Shown here: positions 1 through 5,996 of the stretch, one piece after another
Numbering within the stretch: position 1 is the stretch's first letter
Layout of the letters: each line of letters begins with the position of its first letter
NCBI GenBank assembly: GCA_002403895.1
Contig: DHIQ01000263.1
Location: forward strand, 1-8,715
DNA length: 8,715 nucleotides
Source: Candidatus Neomicrothrix sp. UBA4742
GTDB lineage: Bacteria > Actinomycetota > Acidimicrobiia > Acidimicrobiales > Acidimicrobilacustridaceae
Direction of reading: 5' to 3'
The notes under the pieces: model-generated
Told to the model about the DNA's origin: nothing
Seen by the model: only the letters and a program-made list of their open reading frames with translations
Database searches by the model: none
Made by a program: the position numbers and the translations under genes

Positions 1-128
1 CCGTTGGCGCCGAGCACGCCGATCTTGGCTCCCGGGTAAAAGGACAGGCTGATGTCCTTCAGCACCTCGCGATCAGGCGGGTAGAAGCGGCCGACCTTGT
101 GCATGCTGAAGATGAACTGGGCACTCAT
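1..128 (-). CDS. ettA: Energy-dependent translational throttle protein EttA (ABC-F ATPase), N-terminal fragment
   Basis: This is the first 42 codons of an ABC-F family ATPase; the rest lies beyond the left edge. EttA is a cytoplasmic tandem-ABC protein that binds the ribosomal E site and gates the first steps of translation elongation according to ATP/ADP level. The visible protein begins MSAQFIFSMHKVGRFYPPDR and continues with SLSFYPGAKIGVLGAN, which closely follows the E. coli EttA N-terminus as I remember it (AQFVYTMHRVGKVVPP, then SLSFFPGAKIGVLGLNG). The window ends inside the first Walker A motif, just before the expected GAGKS. The ATG at 128-126 is the natural start because the family begins within a few residues of this point. 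There is no Shine-Dalgarno sequence, but a TAACGT box lies 8 bases upstream. The gene is on the same strand as the NYN-domain gene and separated from it by a hairpin terminator, so it probably has its own promoter. Confidence 0.9.
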   Translation of the reverse strand, partial: MSAQFIFSMHKVGRFYPPDREVLKDISLSFYPGAKIGVLGAN

Positions 129-136
129 GGCGCCAG

Positions 137-142
137 ACGTTA
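137..142 (-). promoter_or_regulatory. Candidate -10 box (TAACGT) of a leaderless ettA promoter
   Basis: On the minus strand the hexamer TAACGT fits the actinobacterial -10 pattern TANNNT and lies 8 bases before the ettA ATG. Transcription starting 6-8 bases below such a box would begin at or next to the start codon, giving a leaderless or nearly leaderless mRNA. No purine-rich ribosome binding site is seen in the interval, which agrees. No convincing -35 element is visible. The assignment rests on pattern and position only. Confidence 0.4.
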
Positions 143-198
143 CCGAGGCAAGGGCCAGGGGACCGCATGCGCTCCGGTCGGTCGAGGGTCATCGGGGG

Positions 199-235
199 AA
201 AACGGCGACCGCCCCGCCGTGGGGCGGGGCGGTCG
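199..235 (-). terminator. Rho-independent-type terminator after the NYN-domain gene
   Basis: Bases 206-218 and 223-235 form a perfect 13-bp, very GC-rich stem around a 4-base loop (219-222). Read on the minus strand, the stem begins 18 bases after the TGA stop of the NYN-domain gene (254-256). It is followed by CCG and then four Ts (202-199). The strong stem makes termination likely, though the T run is short. It would separate the nuclease transcript from ettA. Confidence 0.7.
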
Positions 236-253
236 GTCGAGCAGTTGAAGAAC

Positions 254-1690
254 TCAGCGCTTGCGTGCTGGTGCTCTGCGTGCTGGTGCCTTGCGGGCTG
301 CTGCCTTGCGGGCTGCTGCCTTGCGGGCTGGTGCCCTCTTGGCGACGGCTTTGCGAGCCGGAGCCTTCTTGGCCGCTGTCTTGCGTGCGGATGCTCTTTT
401 TGCTGCTGTCTTGCGTGCTGGAGCCTTCTTGGCGGCGGTCTTGCGGGCGGGAGCCTTCTTGGCTACCGCCTTGCGAGCCGGCGCCTTTCTGGCCACAGCT
501 TTCTTTGCTGGTGCCCTCTTGGCGGGAGCCTTCTTGGCTGCCGCTTTGCGGGCGGGAGCCTTCTTTGCTGATGCCTTCTTGGCCGCAGCTTTCTTTGCTG
601 GTGTCACCGGCGCCTCCTCGGCGATTTGGATTGCTCCTGAATGTGTAGCAGTGCCAACCTCGCGAGTGGAAGCTTTCCCTCTCTCTTGTCGCGACACCGG
701 TCGCGCGACGGTTCCGATCGGAACGTCTTGTGGCAGTGGAACTGTCACAAGATCGCCACTGTCTCGGCGCCTTGATTTGTCGCTGTCGACCAGCGCGAGA
801 TCGATTCCGCGACGGGGGGCATCGATCGAGGACACCGTGAAACGGCCCGTCTCGCCGATGTCGAGGACATCACGGGCGCGCAGCGGAGCGGGGTCCCCCA
901 TCGCTTTCAGCGGCACATAACAGCGCACATCCCCGACGGTGGCGTAGGCGCCGTGGGAGCTGAACGTATCGACGACGGCCTCGACCTCGGAGCCGACCGG
1001 GTGGTCATGCACGAAGTCCACGAAGGGGAGGAGATCGTTGAGTGCTTGGGCGGGCTTGGCGCCGGTGCGACGACGGGGCGAGCGATCGGGCCCGCTGGTG
1101 CGGCCGCCCCGCGCGCCGGTCGACTTGGATCGAGCTGCTTCCTTAGCGCTGTCGCCCCTGCCGCTGTCCCCTTTGGCTCGCCCTCTCGGGCGGCTCGACC
1201 CACTCGTTTCCTGGTCCGACGTCGAGCGTCGCCCTGAGCGGGCCTCCTTTACCGACCGGCGGCTGGCCGGGCCCCGCACGGGGGTACGGAACAGGAAGAC
1301 CCAGCCCAGGCCAGGGACGGGCTTACCACCGATGAGGCGGCCTTCGTCGAACAGCCAGGGGTACTGGCCGTGGAATTCCTGGAACGAGTCGTTGGAAAGG
1401 ATCACCGCGGCGGCCCTGTCAGCGATCTGCAGGACGAAGGCATCGCCGCGTCCAATGGCCCCGGCGGGGGGCGACACCAGCTCGCCGGCGAGGACCGCGG
1501 CTTCGTACTCGTCGCGCTCGGACGGGTCGATGCGATGGCCGAACGTGGCGTCGACCACGACCGTGAGCCGATCAGCCGGATGTTCCGCCAGGAACGCTCG
1601 GACGGCTTCGTCGAGTTGGCGGAGACTGGGGAGGGAGCGACCTTCGGTCGCGATATTCGAGCCGTCTACGACGACATACTGGGTAGTCAT
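254..1690 (-). CDS. NYN (Zc3h12a-like) nuclease domain protein with S1-like domain and histone-H1-like Lys/Ala repeat tail
   Basis: A 478-residue protein, probably a cytoplasmic RNA-binding endoribonuclease. Residues 1-137 resemble the PIN-like NYN domain of the Zc3h12a/Regnase group. The acidic motifs expected of a metal-dependent nuclease are present: VVVDGSN (D9, N12), VVVDATF (D47), [12 protein letters not shown] (D83, D91) and SNDSF (D101). Residues 138-215 are a low-complexity Arg/Ser/Gly linker. Residues 231-301 look like an S1/OB-fold RNA-binding domain ([20 protein letters not shown], then a VPLKAM strand and FTVSSID...IDLALV). Residues 365-478 are 22 units of A-[KR]-[KR]-[AT]-x plus ARKR, like histone H1 tails and the basic tails of actinobacterial nucleoid proteins. 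The ATG at 1690 is chosen because the first beta strand of the NYN fold starts at residue 5; a GTG at 1756 would add 22 residues that do not look conserved. No clear Shine-Dalgarno or TANNNT box precedes it. The gene lies upstream of ettA on the same strand, with a terminator between. Substrate unknown. I am fairly sure of the NYN call and less sure of the S1 call. Confidence 0.85.
   Translation of the reverse strand: MTTQYVVVDGSNIATEGRSLPSLRQLDEAVRAFLAEHPADRLTVVVDATFGHRIDPSERDEYEAAVLAGELVSPPAGAIGRGDAFVLQIADRAAAVILSNDSFQEFHGQYPWLFDEGRLIGGKPVPGLGWVFLFRTPVRGPASRRSVKEARSGRRSTSDQETSGSSRPRGRAKGDSGRGDSAKEAARSKSTGARGGRTSGPDRSPRRRTGAKPAQALNDLLPFVDFVHDHPVGSEVEAVVDTFSSHGAYATVGDVRCYVPLKAMGDPAPLRARDVLDIGETGRFTVSSIDAPRRGIDLALVDSDKSRRRDSGDLVTVPLPQDVPIGTVARPVSRQERGKASTREVGTATHSGAIQIAEEAPVTPAKKAAAKKASAKKAPARKAAAKKAPAKRAPAKKAVARKAPARKAVAKKAPARKTAAKKAPARKTAAKRASARKTAAKKAPARKAVAKRAPARKAAARKAAARKAPARRAPARKR
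257..598 (-). repeat. 15-bp-period tandem repeat encoding 22 basic pentapeptides
   Basis: The 3' end of the NYN-domain gene is a degenerate tandem array with a strict 15-bp period. It encodes 22 consecutive pentapeptides of the form A-[KR]-[KR]-[AT]-[APSV] (for example [15 protein letters not shown]), then a final ARKR before the stop. There is no break in phase over 342 bases. On the plus strand the array reads as recurring CTT/GCC-rich blocks, which creates long spurious Leu/Pro- and Ala-rich reading frames. Such arrays can change length by replication slippage, so unit number may differ between strains. Confidence 0.9.
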
Positions 1691-1850
1691 GCGGTGTTGG
1701 TCAACCGTTCTGTTTTGGTGGAGCCCCAGAGGCGGCCCGACCTTTCCGCACGCCACACCGCGAGAGCGGTTGGCGCCGGTTCGATCCGGGCGGCGTCCGG
1801 CGGCAGGGGTTCTTCCGACGTGAATGTCGCCAGCAGCCTACGCTCCCTTT
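1691..1850. promoter_or_regulatory. Divergent intergenic region between the NYN-domain and M20 genes
   Basis: This 160-base spacer separates two divergently transcribed genes and should hold both promoters. On the plus side it ends with a TANNNT box near the M20 start. On the minus side no clear -10 box is seen close to the nuclease ATG. It contains a small perfect inverted repeat, ACCGC-GAGA-GCGGT (1757-1770), and just beyond it the near-palindrome CCGGTTCGATCCGG (1776-1789). Either could be an operator, but both are short and may be chance in GC-rich DNA. No RNA gene is supported. Confidence 0.45.
1839..1844 (+). promoter_or_regulatory. Candidate -10 box (TACGCT) of a leaderless M20 gene promoter
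   Basis: TACGCT fits TANNNT and is followed by 6 bases and then GTG at 1851, the spacing expected when transcription starts at the first base of the start codon. No Shine-Dalgarno sequence precedes the GTG. If this promoter is used, the upstream in-frame ATG at 1824 would not be in the mRNA. No good -35 box is visible. Confidence 0.45.
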
Positions 1851-3194
1851 GTGAGTGACACGACCACCGACTCCACGGAGGAGGTCACCGACCTCCTCCG
1901 GCACCTCATCCGCAACGCCTGCGTCAACGACGGACAGGCCACCTCGGGCGAAGAGATTCGCAGCGCTGACCTGTTGCGGACCTACCTCGAAGGATCGTCG
2001 CTCGACCTCGAGACGTATGAGCCCGAGCCTGGTCGGGCCAGCCTGGTGGCGCGGCTTGAAGGGAGCAATCCCGACGCCCCCACTTTGTTGTTGATGGGAC
2101 ATACCGATGTCGTGCCGGTGAACCCCGACGGGTGGGACCGTGACCCGTTCGGTGCCGAGTTGGTCGACGGCGAGGTGTGGGGCCGAGGCGCCGTCGACAT
2201 GTTGAACCTCACGGCGTCGATGGCCGTGGCCACGAAGCGTCTGGCCGACGGCGGCTTCAAACCCGAAGGAACCCTGATCTACCTGGCGGTGGCCGACGAA
2301 GAGGCCATGGGCTCGTACGGCGCGCAGTTTCTGGTGGACCACGAGACCGACGCCATAAGGGCCGATTACGTCATCACCGAGTCGGGTGGCATCCCGATCC
2401 CCTCACCGAACGGGTTGAAGCTTCCGGTCATCGTGGGGGAGAAGGGTTCGTACTGGTGCAAGCTGCGCGTGCACGGCACCCCTGGGCACGGCTCCCAGCC
2501 CTATCGAACCGACAACGCCTTGGTGACCGCCGCCGAGGTGGTGCGTCGCCTCGACCAGTTCCAGCCCGAGACGCAGATCCACGACGTGTGGCGCCGCTTC
2601 ATCTCGTCGATGGGCTACCCGCCAGAGATCACCGACCCGCTGCTGTCGCCCGATGATCTGATGGGGATGCTCGAGACGCTGCCGGTGGGCATGGCCCGTC
2701 AGTTTCATGCCTGCACCCACACCACGTTCTCGCCGAACATCGCCCACGGTGGCTCGAAGATCAACACCATTCCTGACCTGGTGGAGCTCGAGGTCGACAT
2801 CCGGACGCTCCCCGGTCAGACCGATGACGAGATCGCTCGCTTGTTGGAGGCGGCCCTCGGAGACCTGGCTAAGCGGGTCGAGGTCGTGCGCATGGCGGGC
2901 GAGGAGTCGAGCGCGTCACCATTGGAGACGCCGCTGTGGGACACGCTGAGTCGCGTGACGCAGCATTTCTATGAGGGCAGCGCGACGGTGCCGTACCTCA
3001 CCGTGGGCGCGACCGACGCCCGGTTCTTCCGCCGCGAGGGGATCACGTCCTACGGCTACGGCATGTTCTCCCAGAAGATGAGCTTCGAGGACTACGGCTC
3101 CATGTTCCACGGCGACAACGAGCGCATCGACGTGGAGTCGCTGGGCATGTCGGTGGAGCTGTGGGAGCTGGTGGCCCGGGACCTGCTGGGATAG
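1851..3194 (+). CDS. M20-family metallopeptidase / aminoacylase-like hydrolase
   Basis: A 447-residue (from GTG 1851) dinuclear-zinc hydrolase of the M20 family (ArgE/DapE/ACY1/CPG2 group), which cleaves peptide or N-acyl amide bonds; the actual substrate cannot be told. Numbering from the longer ATG-1824 form (456 residues), the family residues are: H93 and D95 in MGHTDVVPV (zinc ligand and active-site Asp), D125 in WGRGAVDMLN (bridging Asp), E159-E160 in ADEEAMG (general base and ligand), E186 in ITESGG (ligand) and H429 in MFHGDNER (ligand). The dimerisation (lid) domain occupies roughly 205-325 and carries GTPGHGSQP and NIAHGGSKINTIPD. All catalytic positions are intact, so the enzyme should be active. 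There is no signal peptide, so it is probably cytoplasmic. I prefer GTG 1851 because a TACGCT box lies 6 bases before it and family similarity begins later still. ATG 1824 has only a distant AGGGG. It converges on the acyltransferase gene with 9 bases between stops. Confidence 0.93.
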   Translation: MSDTTTDSTEEVTDLLRHLIRNACVNDGQATSGEEIRSADLLRTYLEGSSLDLETYEPEPGRASLVARLEGSNPDAPTLLLMGHTDVVPVNPDGWDRDPFGAELVDGEVWGRGAVDMLNLTASMAVATKRLADGGFKPEGTLIYLAVADEEAMGSYGAQFLVDHETDAIRADYVITESGGIPIPSPNGLKLPVIVGEKGSYWCKLRVHGTPGHGSQPYRTDNALVTAAEVVRRLDQFQPETQIHDVWRRFISSMGYPPEITDPLLSPDDLMGMLETLPVGMARQFHACTHTTFSPNIAHGGSKINTIPDLVELEVDIRTLPGQTDDEIARLLEAALGDLAKRVEVVRMAGEESSASPLETPLWDTLSRVTQHFYEGSATVPYLTVGATDARFFRREGITSYGYGMFSQKMSFEDYGSMFHGDNERIDVESLGMSVELWELVARDLLG

Positions 3195-3203
3195 CCCGGG
3201 CGC

Positions 3204-5111
3204 TCAGGTGTGGGCGGCCTTCTTGATCTGGGGTCCCAGCCACTTCCACGTCGCGGCCGCACCTTCGGCTGTGAAGTGCTCGCCGTCGCGGTAGAGCTTC
3301 ACGCCGTTGAGCTCGTTGGTGTACTGATTGTTAGGGCACAGGTACCCTCGGAAATCGACGACCTTCACTTTGTTCGGGTGCTTCTTGGCCCAGTTCCGCG
3401 CCTGGTCGTTGACCCACACCAGCCGGGACTGGTCTTGCCGCTCCGGATCGACCGCCGAGCCATCGGAGGTCTGGTTTTCGAAGCAGGTGCCAGTGAGCAG
3501 GACGATCTTGCCCCCCTTGGCGGTGAGCACGTTCAGGTCGTTGTCGAGTTCATCCTGGAGGTACTTGGCGAATTCGGGAGTCCCGAACGAGTACGTCTTG
3601 CCGTTGTCCTCGAGGTCGTAGGTCTCGAACACCCCTGGCGCCAGCAGGGTGACCGCAGGCTGGTAGGTGTCCACCGCCTGGCGCCACTTGTCGAGGCGGG
3701 GAACACAGGGGGGAGGGAGCCTGCCCTCCCGGGTTTGCGGCCGTCTCGTGGCACTGGTGATGCCACACCCCACGATCGACGCGTTGTCCAAGGCGACGCC
3801 GGGAGTGTCGCTCTTGGTGAAGCCGTTCCCGAGCGTGAACATCACGCTGTCGCCCACGAGGAGCGCTTTGACGTCACCGGGCAGGATGGCGTTCTGGTCA
3901 GCCTGGCTGGGGGTCGCGGTGGTGAGGACCACGCATCCCATCAACAAGACGGCGGCGATGGCGGTGGCGCCGGCCACCACCAAGCCGGGGCTGCGGGGGG
4001 CCACGAGGGCCGCCAGCCGCCGCAGGGATCCCTTGCGCACCGGCATCTCGACCAGGTTGTACGAGACCGCCGCCACGGCGAAGGTGGCCACGAAACGGAC
4101 GGCGAGTAGGGCGTAGCCGTTCAGGCCGGTGCGGTCGCTGGTCAGGAACACGTAGATGGGCCAGTGCCACAAGTACAGGCCGTACGACATGCGCCCGATG
4201 AGCGGGAGCGGCGGGCTGGCCAGGATGGTGCGGGCCACCGTCTCCCGGTTGGTCATGACGGCGACGATCAGCAGGCAGGTCATGACGGCGATGAGGGTGA
4301 ACCCACCCTCGTACATCCAGCCCTGGGAGTCGGTCACCACTACGGACATCACGAGGATGCCGCCGAGGCCGAGAGCGCCCATGGTCTGCAGCAGCCAGGT
4401 GGGCAGTTTGGCGAGGGTTTTGCCGTGCATGGCGAACGCCAGCGCGGCCCCGATGAGCAGCGGTTGGGCGCGGGTGTCAGTTCCGAAGTAGATGCGGGAG
4501 GGATCGATGCCGGGGTGGTAGAGCAACGCCATGAGGCCCCCCGACAGCGCGGCGAACACCAACAGCCCGACGGCCCAGTTGCGGGGACGGAACTTGGTCA
4601 GGCGGAAGCCGAGGGTAAAGACGATCGGCCAGAAGAGGTACCACTGCTCTTCGATGGCCAGTGACCACGTGTGGCGCAGCGGGGAGGGGGCGAGGAACTG
4701 CGCGAAGTAGGACTGGCCAGAGAAGATGAAGCGCCAGTTGGCCACGTAGAGCAGCGAGGCGAGGGCGTCTCCTCGGATGCTGGAGAGTTCGAGAGGGTCG
4801 GCGAAGAACGCGGCGTAGATGGCCACAACGGCCAGCACCAGGAACAGCGCGGGCAGCAGGCGGCGGGCCCGGCGGATCCAGAAGCCGCCCAGGTTGATCG
4901 TCGAGGTCGACTTCCGCTCGAGGAGCAAGAGGGTGGTGATGAGATAGCCGGACAGGGTGAAGAACACGTCGACGCCGAGGAAGCCCCCGGTGGACCATGC
5001 CACCAAGCCGTGGTAGAGCATGACGCCGAGCACGGCGACGGCTCGGAGCCCATCGAGCGCCGGCTGGTATCCGAACCGGGCCCGGTCGGCCTTGGCCTCG
5101 GCGCTTGCCAC
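3204..5111 (-). CDS. Membrane O-acyltransferase (acyltransferase 3 family) with C-terminal SGNH domain, OafA/OafB-like
   Basis: A 635-residue integral membrane enzyme that probably transfers acetyl or another short acyl group to a cell-surface glycan or lipid-linked sugar. Residues 15-400 form the multi-pass acyltransferase-3 domain with about ten hydrophobic helices. Its motifs include GYQPALDGLRAVAVLGVMLYHG near the start (H34), GFLGVDVFFTLSGYLIT, the RRARRLLPAL loop, HTWSLAIEEQWYLFWP (148-163) and YGLYLWHWPIYV. Residues 410-635 form an SGNH hydrolase-like domain, with LLVGDSVMF (nucleophile S422) and DGEHFT (D609, H612) completing a Ser-His-Asp triad. Four cysteines in this domain (449, 469, 543, 592) could form two disulfides, fitting an extracytoplasmic location. 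Start choice is uncertain. GTG 5111 leaves a 14-residue N-terminus, as is usual in the family. GTG 5165 and GTG 5255 are in-frame alternatives. The frame stays open to 5828 only because of antisense overlap with the HAD gene. No glycan-biosynthesis genes are adjacent, so the target is unknown. Confidence 0.9.
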   Translation of the reverse strand: MASAEAKADRARFGYQPALDGLRAVAVLGVMLYHGLVAWSTGGFLGVDVFFTLSGYLITTLLLLERKSTSTINLGGFWIRRARRLLPALFLVLAVVAIYAAFFADPLELSSIRGDALASLLYVANWRFIFSGQSYFAQFLAPSPLRHTWSLAIEEQWYLFWPIVFTLGFRLTKFRPRNWAVGLLVFAALSGGLMALLYHPGIDPSRIYFGTDTRAQPLLIGAALAFAMHGKTLAKLPTWLLQTMGALGLGGILVMSVVVTDSQGWMYEGGFTLIAVMTCLLIVAVMTNRETVARTILASPPLPLIGRMSYGLYLWHWPIYVFLTSDRTGLNGYALLAVRFVATFAVAAVSYNLVEMPVRKGSLRRLAALVAPRSPGLVVAGATAIAAVLLMGCVVLTTATPSQADQNAILPGDVKALLVGDSVMFTLGNGFTKSDTPGVALDNASIVGCGITSATRRPQTREGRLPPPCVPRLDKWRQAVDTYQPAVTLLAPGVFETYDLEDNGKTYSFGTPEFAKYLQDELDNDLNVLTAKGGKIVLLTGTCFENQTSDGSAVDPERQDQSRLVWVNDQARNWAKKHPNKVKVVDFRGYLCPNNQYTNELNGVKLYRDGEHFTAEGAAATWKWLGPQIKKAAHT

Positions 5112-5122
5112 GTCATCGCTTC

Positions 5123-5160
5123 CCGCCTGGCGAGGCGGCGATGAGACCCCTTCTGGGGTC
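5123..5160 (-). other. Two tandem stem-loops in the acyltransferase leader
   Basis: Bases 5123-5128 pair with 5133-5138 (CCGCCT/AGGCGG, 4-base loop). Bases 5145-5150 pair with 5155-5160 (GACCCC/GGGGTC, 4-base loop). Both stems are perfect 6-bp GC-rich helices separated by six bases. On the minus-strand transcript the second stem ends right at the weak GGGAAG sequence before GTG 5111 and could partly hide it. No T run follows on either strand, so neither looks like a terminator. Confidence 0.35.
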
Positions 5161-5341
5161 TTCACTGTCAGATCTGCCGGGATTTCGGCCAAGCCGGGTG
5201 ACCTCCATGGACGCCGCTGCCCCCGGTCCTCCGGAGTTCCGACTTTGAGCGACACGATATCGGAAGAGGAGATGCTAGACGCCGAGCCTGGCCCGGCGGA
5301 CGCGCCCCACCAGGGGGCTCCGGGCTCCCGTCCCCAGGACC

Positions 5342-5347
5342 TACGAT
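5342..5347 (+). promoter_or_regulatory. Candidate -10 box (TACGAT) of a leaderless HAD gene promoter
   Basis: TACGAT matches TANNNT and is followed by exactly 7 bases and then GTG at 5355. The ATG at 5346 overlaps the last two bases of the box, so it could not be transcribed from this promoter. Starting at the GTG gives the protein the typical HAD N-terminus (M)IRAALFDFGGVI. No Shine-Dalgarno sequence precedes either codon. Confidence 0.55.
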
Positions 5348-5354
5348 GCCGGCC

Positions 5355-5981
5355 GTGATCAGAGCGGCCTTGTTCGATTTCGGTGGGGTCATCCTCTCGT
5401 CGCCCTTCGAAGCCTTTGCTCGCTACGAGCGCGACCACGGCTTGCCGAAGGGGTTCCTGCGCACGGTGAACGCCACGAACCCTGACACCAACGCCTGGGC
5501 CCGCCTCGAGCGCAGCGAGGTAGATCTGAACGAGTTCGCTCAACTGTTCACCGCCGAGGCGGAGGCGGCGGGCCACCACGTAGACGGCGGCGACATGTTG
5601 GGCCTCCTCTCGGGCGAGATCCGCCCGGCGATGATGGAGGCCGTTCGGCGCTGCGATGAGCGGCTCATCACCGGCCTGCTGACCAACAACTTCCTGGTGG
5701 CCGGGGACCATGTCGATCGCGAGAGCGAGATGGGTGAGATCTTCGGGCTGTTCGACGCCGTGATCGAGTCCGCCAAGGTGGGGGTGCGCAAACCGGATCC
5801 ACGCTTCTACGAGCTGGCGTGCCAGCAACTGGGCATCGAGCCCAGCGAAGCGGTGTTCCTGGACGACCTGGGGATCAATCTCAAGCCGGCGCGGGCGATG
5901 GGCATGGCCACCATCAAGGTGGTCGATCCGGCCACCGCCCTCGCCGAGCTGGAACAGCTCGTCGGTTTCCCCCTCGCCTAG
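5355..5981 (+). CDS. HAD-superfamily (subfamily IA) phosphatase-like hydrolase, epoxide-hydrolase-N/ACAD10-like group
   Basis: A 208-residue soluble haloacid dehalogenase-type hydrolase, expected to act on a small phosphorylated metabolite in the cytoplasm; substrate unknown. Motif I is LFDFGGVI with nucleophile D8. Motif II is LLTNNF (T110). Motif III is VRKPDPRFY (K146). Motif IV is FLDDLGINLKPAR (D170, D171). Residues 14-95 form a helical cap of the C1 type. The second Asp of the usual DxD signature is Gly (DFG), as in YihX-like, ACAD10 N-terminal and epoxide-hydrolase-N-like members. The NATNPDTNAWARLERSEVDL stretch is also reminiscent of that group. The start is placed at GTG 5355 because a TACGAT box ends 7 bases before it; ATG 5346 would add three residues (MPA). 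It is divergent from the acyltransferase and convergent with kgd, with 15 bases between the stops, so it is probably monocistronic. Confidence 0.9.
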   Translation: MIRAALFDFGGVILSSPFEAFARYERDHGLPKGFLRTVNATNPDTNAWARLERSEVDLNEFAQLFTAEAEAAGHHVDGGDMLGLLSGEIRPAMMEAVRRCDERLITGLLTNNFLVAGDHVDRESEMGEIFGLFDAVIESAKVGVRKPDPRFYELACQQLGIEPSEAVFLDDLGINLKPARAMGMATIKVVDPATALAELEQLVGFPLA

Positions 5982-5996
5982 TTCCGGAAATGAGGG

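Larger units (their letters stand above)
5112..5354. promoter_or_regulatory. Divergent intergenic region between the acyltransferase and HAD genes
   Basis: About 240 bases separate the chosen starts. The plus side ends with a TACGAT box just before the HAD start. On the minus side, candidate TANNNT boxes TAGCAT (5272-5277) and TATCGT lie near 5250-5277. They would give an acyltransferase leader of over 100 bases if GTG 5111 is the start, or a very short one if GTG 5255 is. Two adjacent small hairpins (5123-5138 and 5145-5160) and a 31-codon out-of-frame ORF (5208 down to 5113, minus strand) lie in this leader. The last part may instead be coding if an upstream start is used. Confidence 0.4.

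Noticed and set aside
711..724. 14-bp perfect palindrome GTTCCGATCGGAAC inside the NYN-domain gene
   Set aside because: About one such palindrome is expected by chance in GC-rich DNA of this length, and it lies within coding sequence.
97..920. Long plus-strand open frames rich in Leu/Pro/Trp/Cys or Ala/Gly opposite the basic tail
   Set aside because: They are antisense products of the 15-bp repeat and high GC; composition is repetitive and no domain is recognisable.
1771..1800. GGTTCGATCC resembling a tRNA T-arm
   Set aside because: The stem has a mismatch and no D-arm, anticodon arm or acceptor pairing can be built upstream.
5112..5828. N-terminal extension of the acyltransferase frame across the HAD gene
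   Set aside because: It would run antisense through a well-supported HAD gene and has no recognisable domain; family members start close to the GYQPALDGLRA motif.
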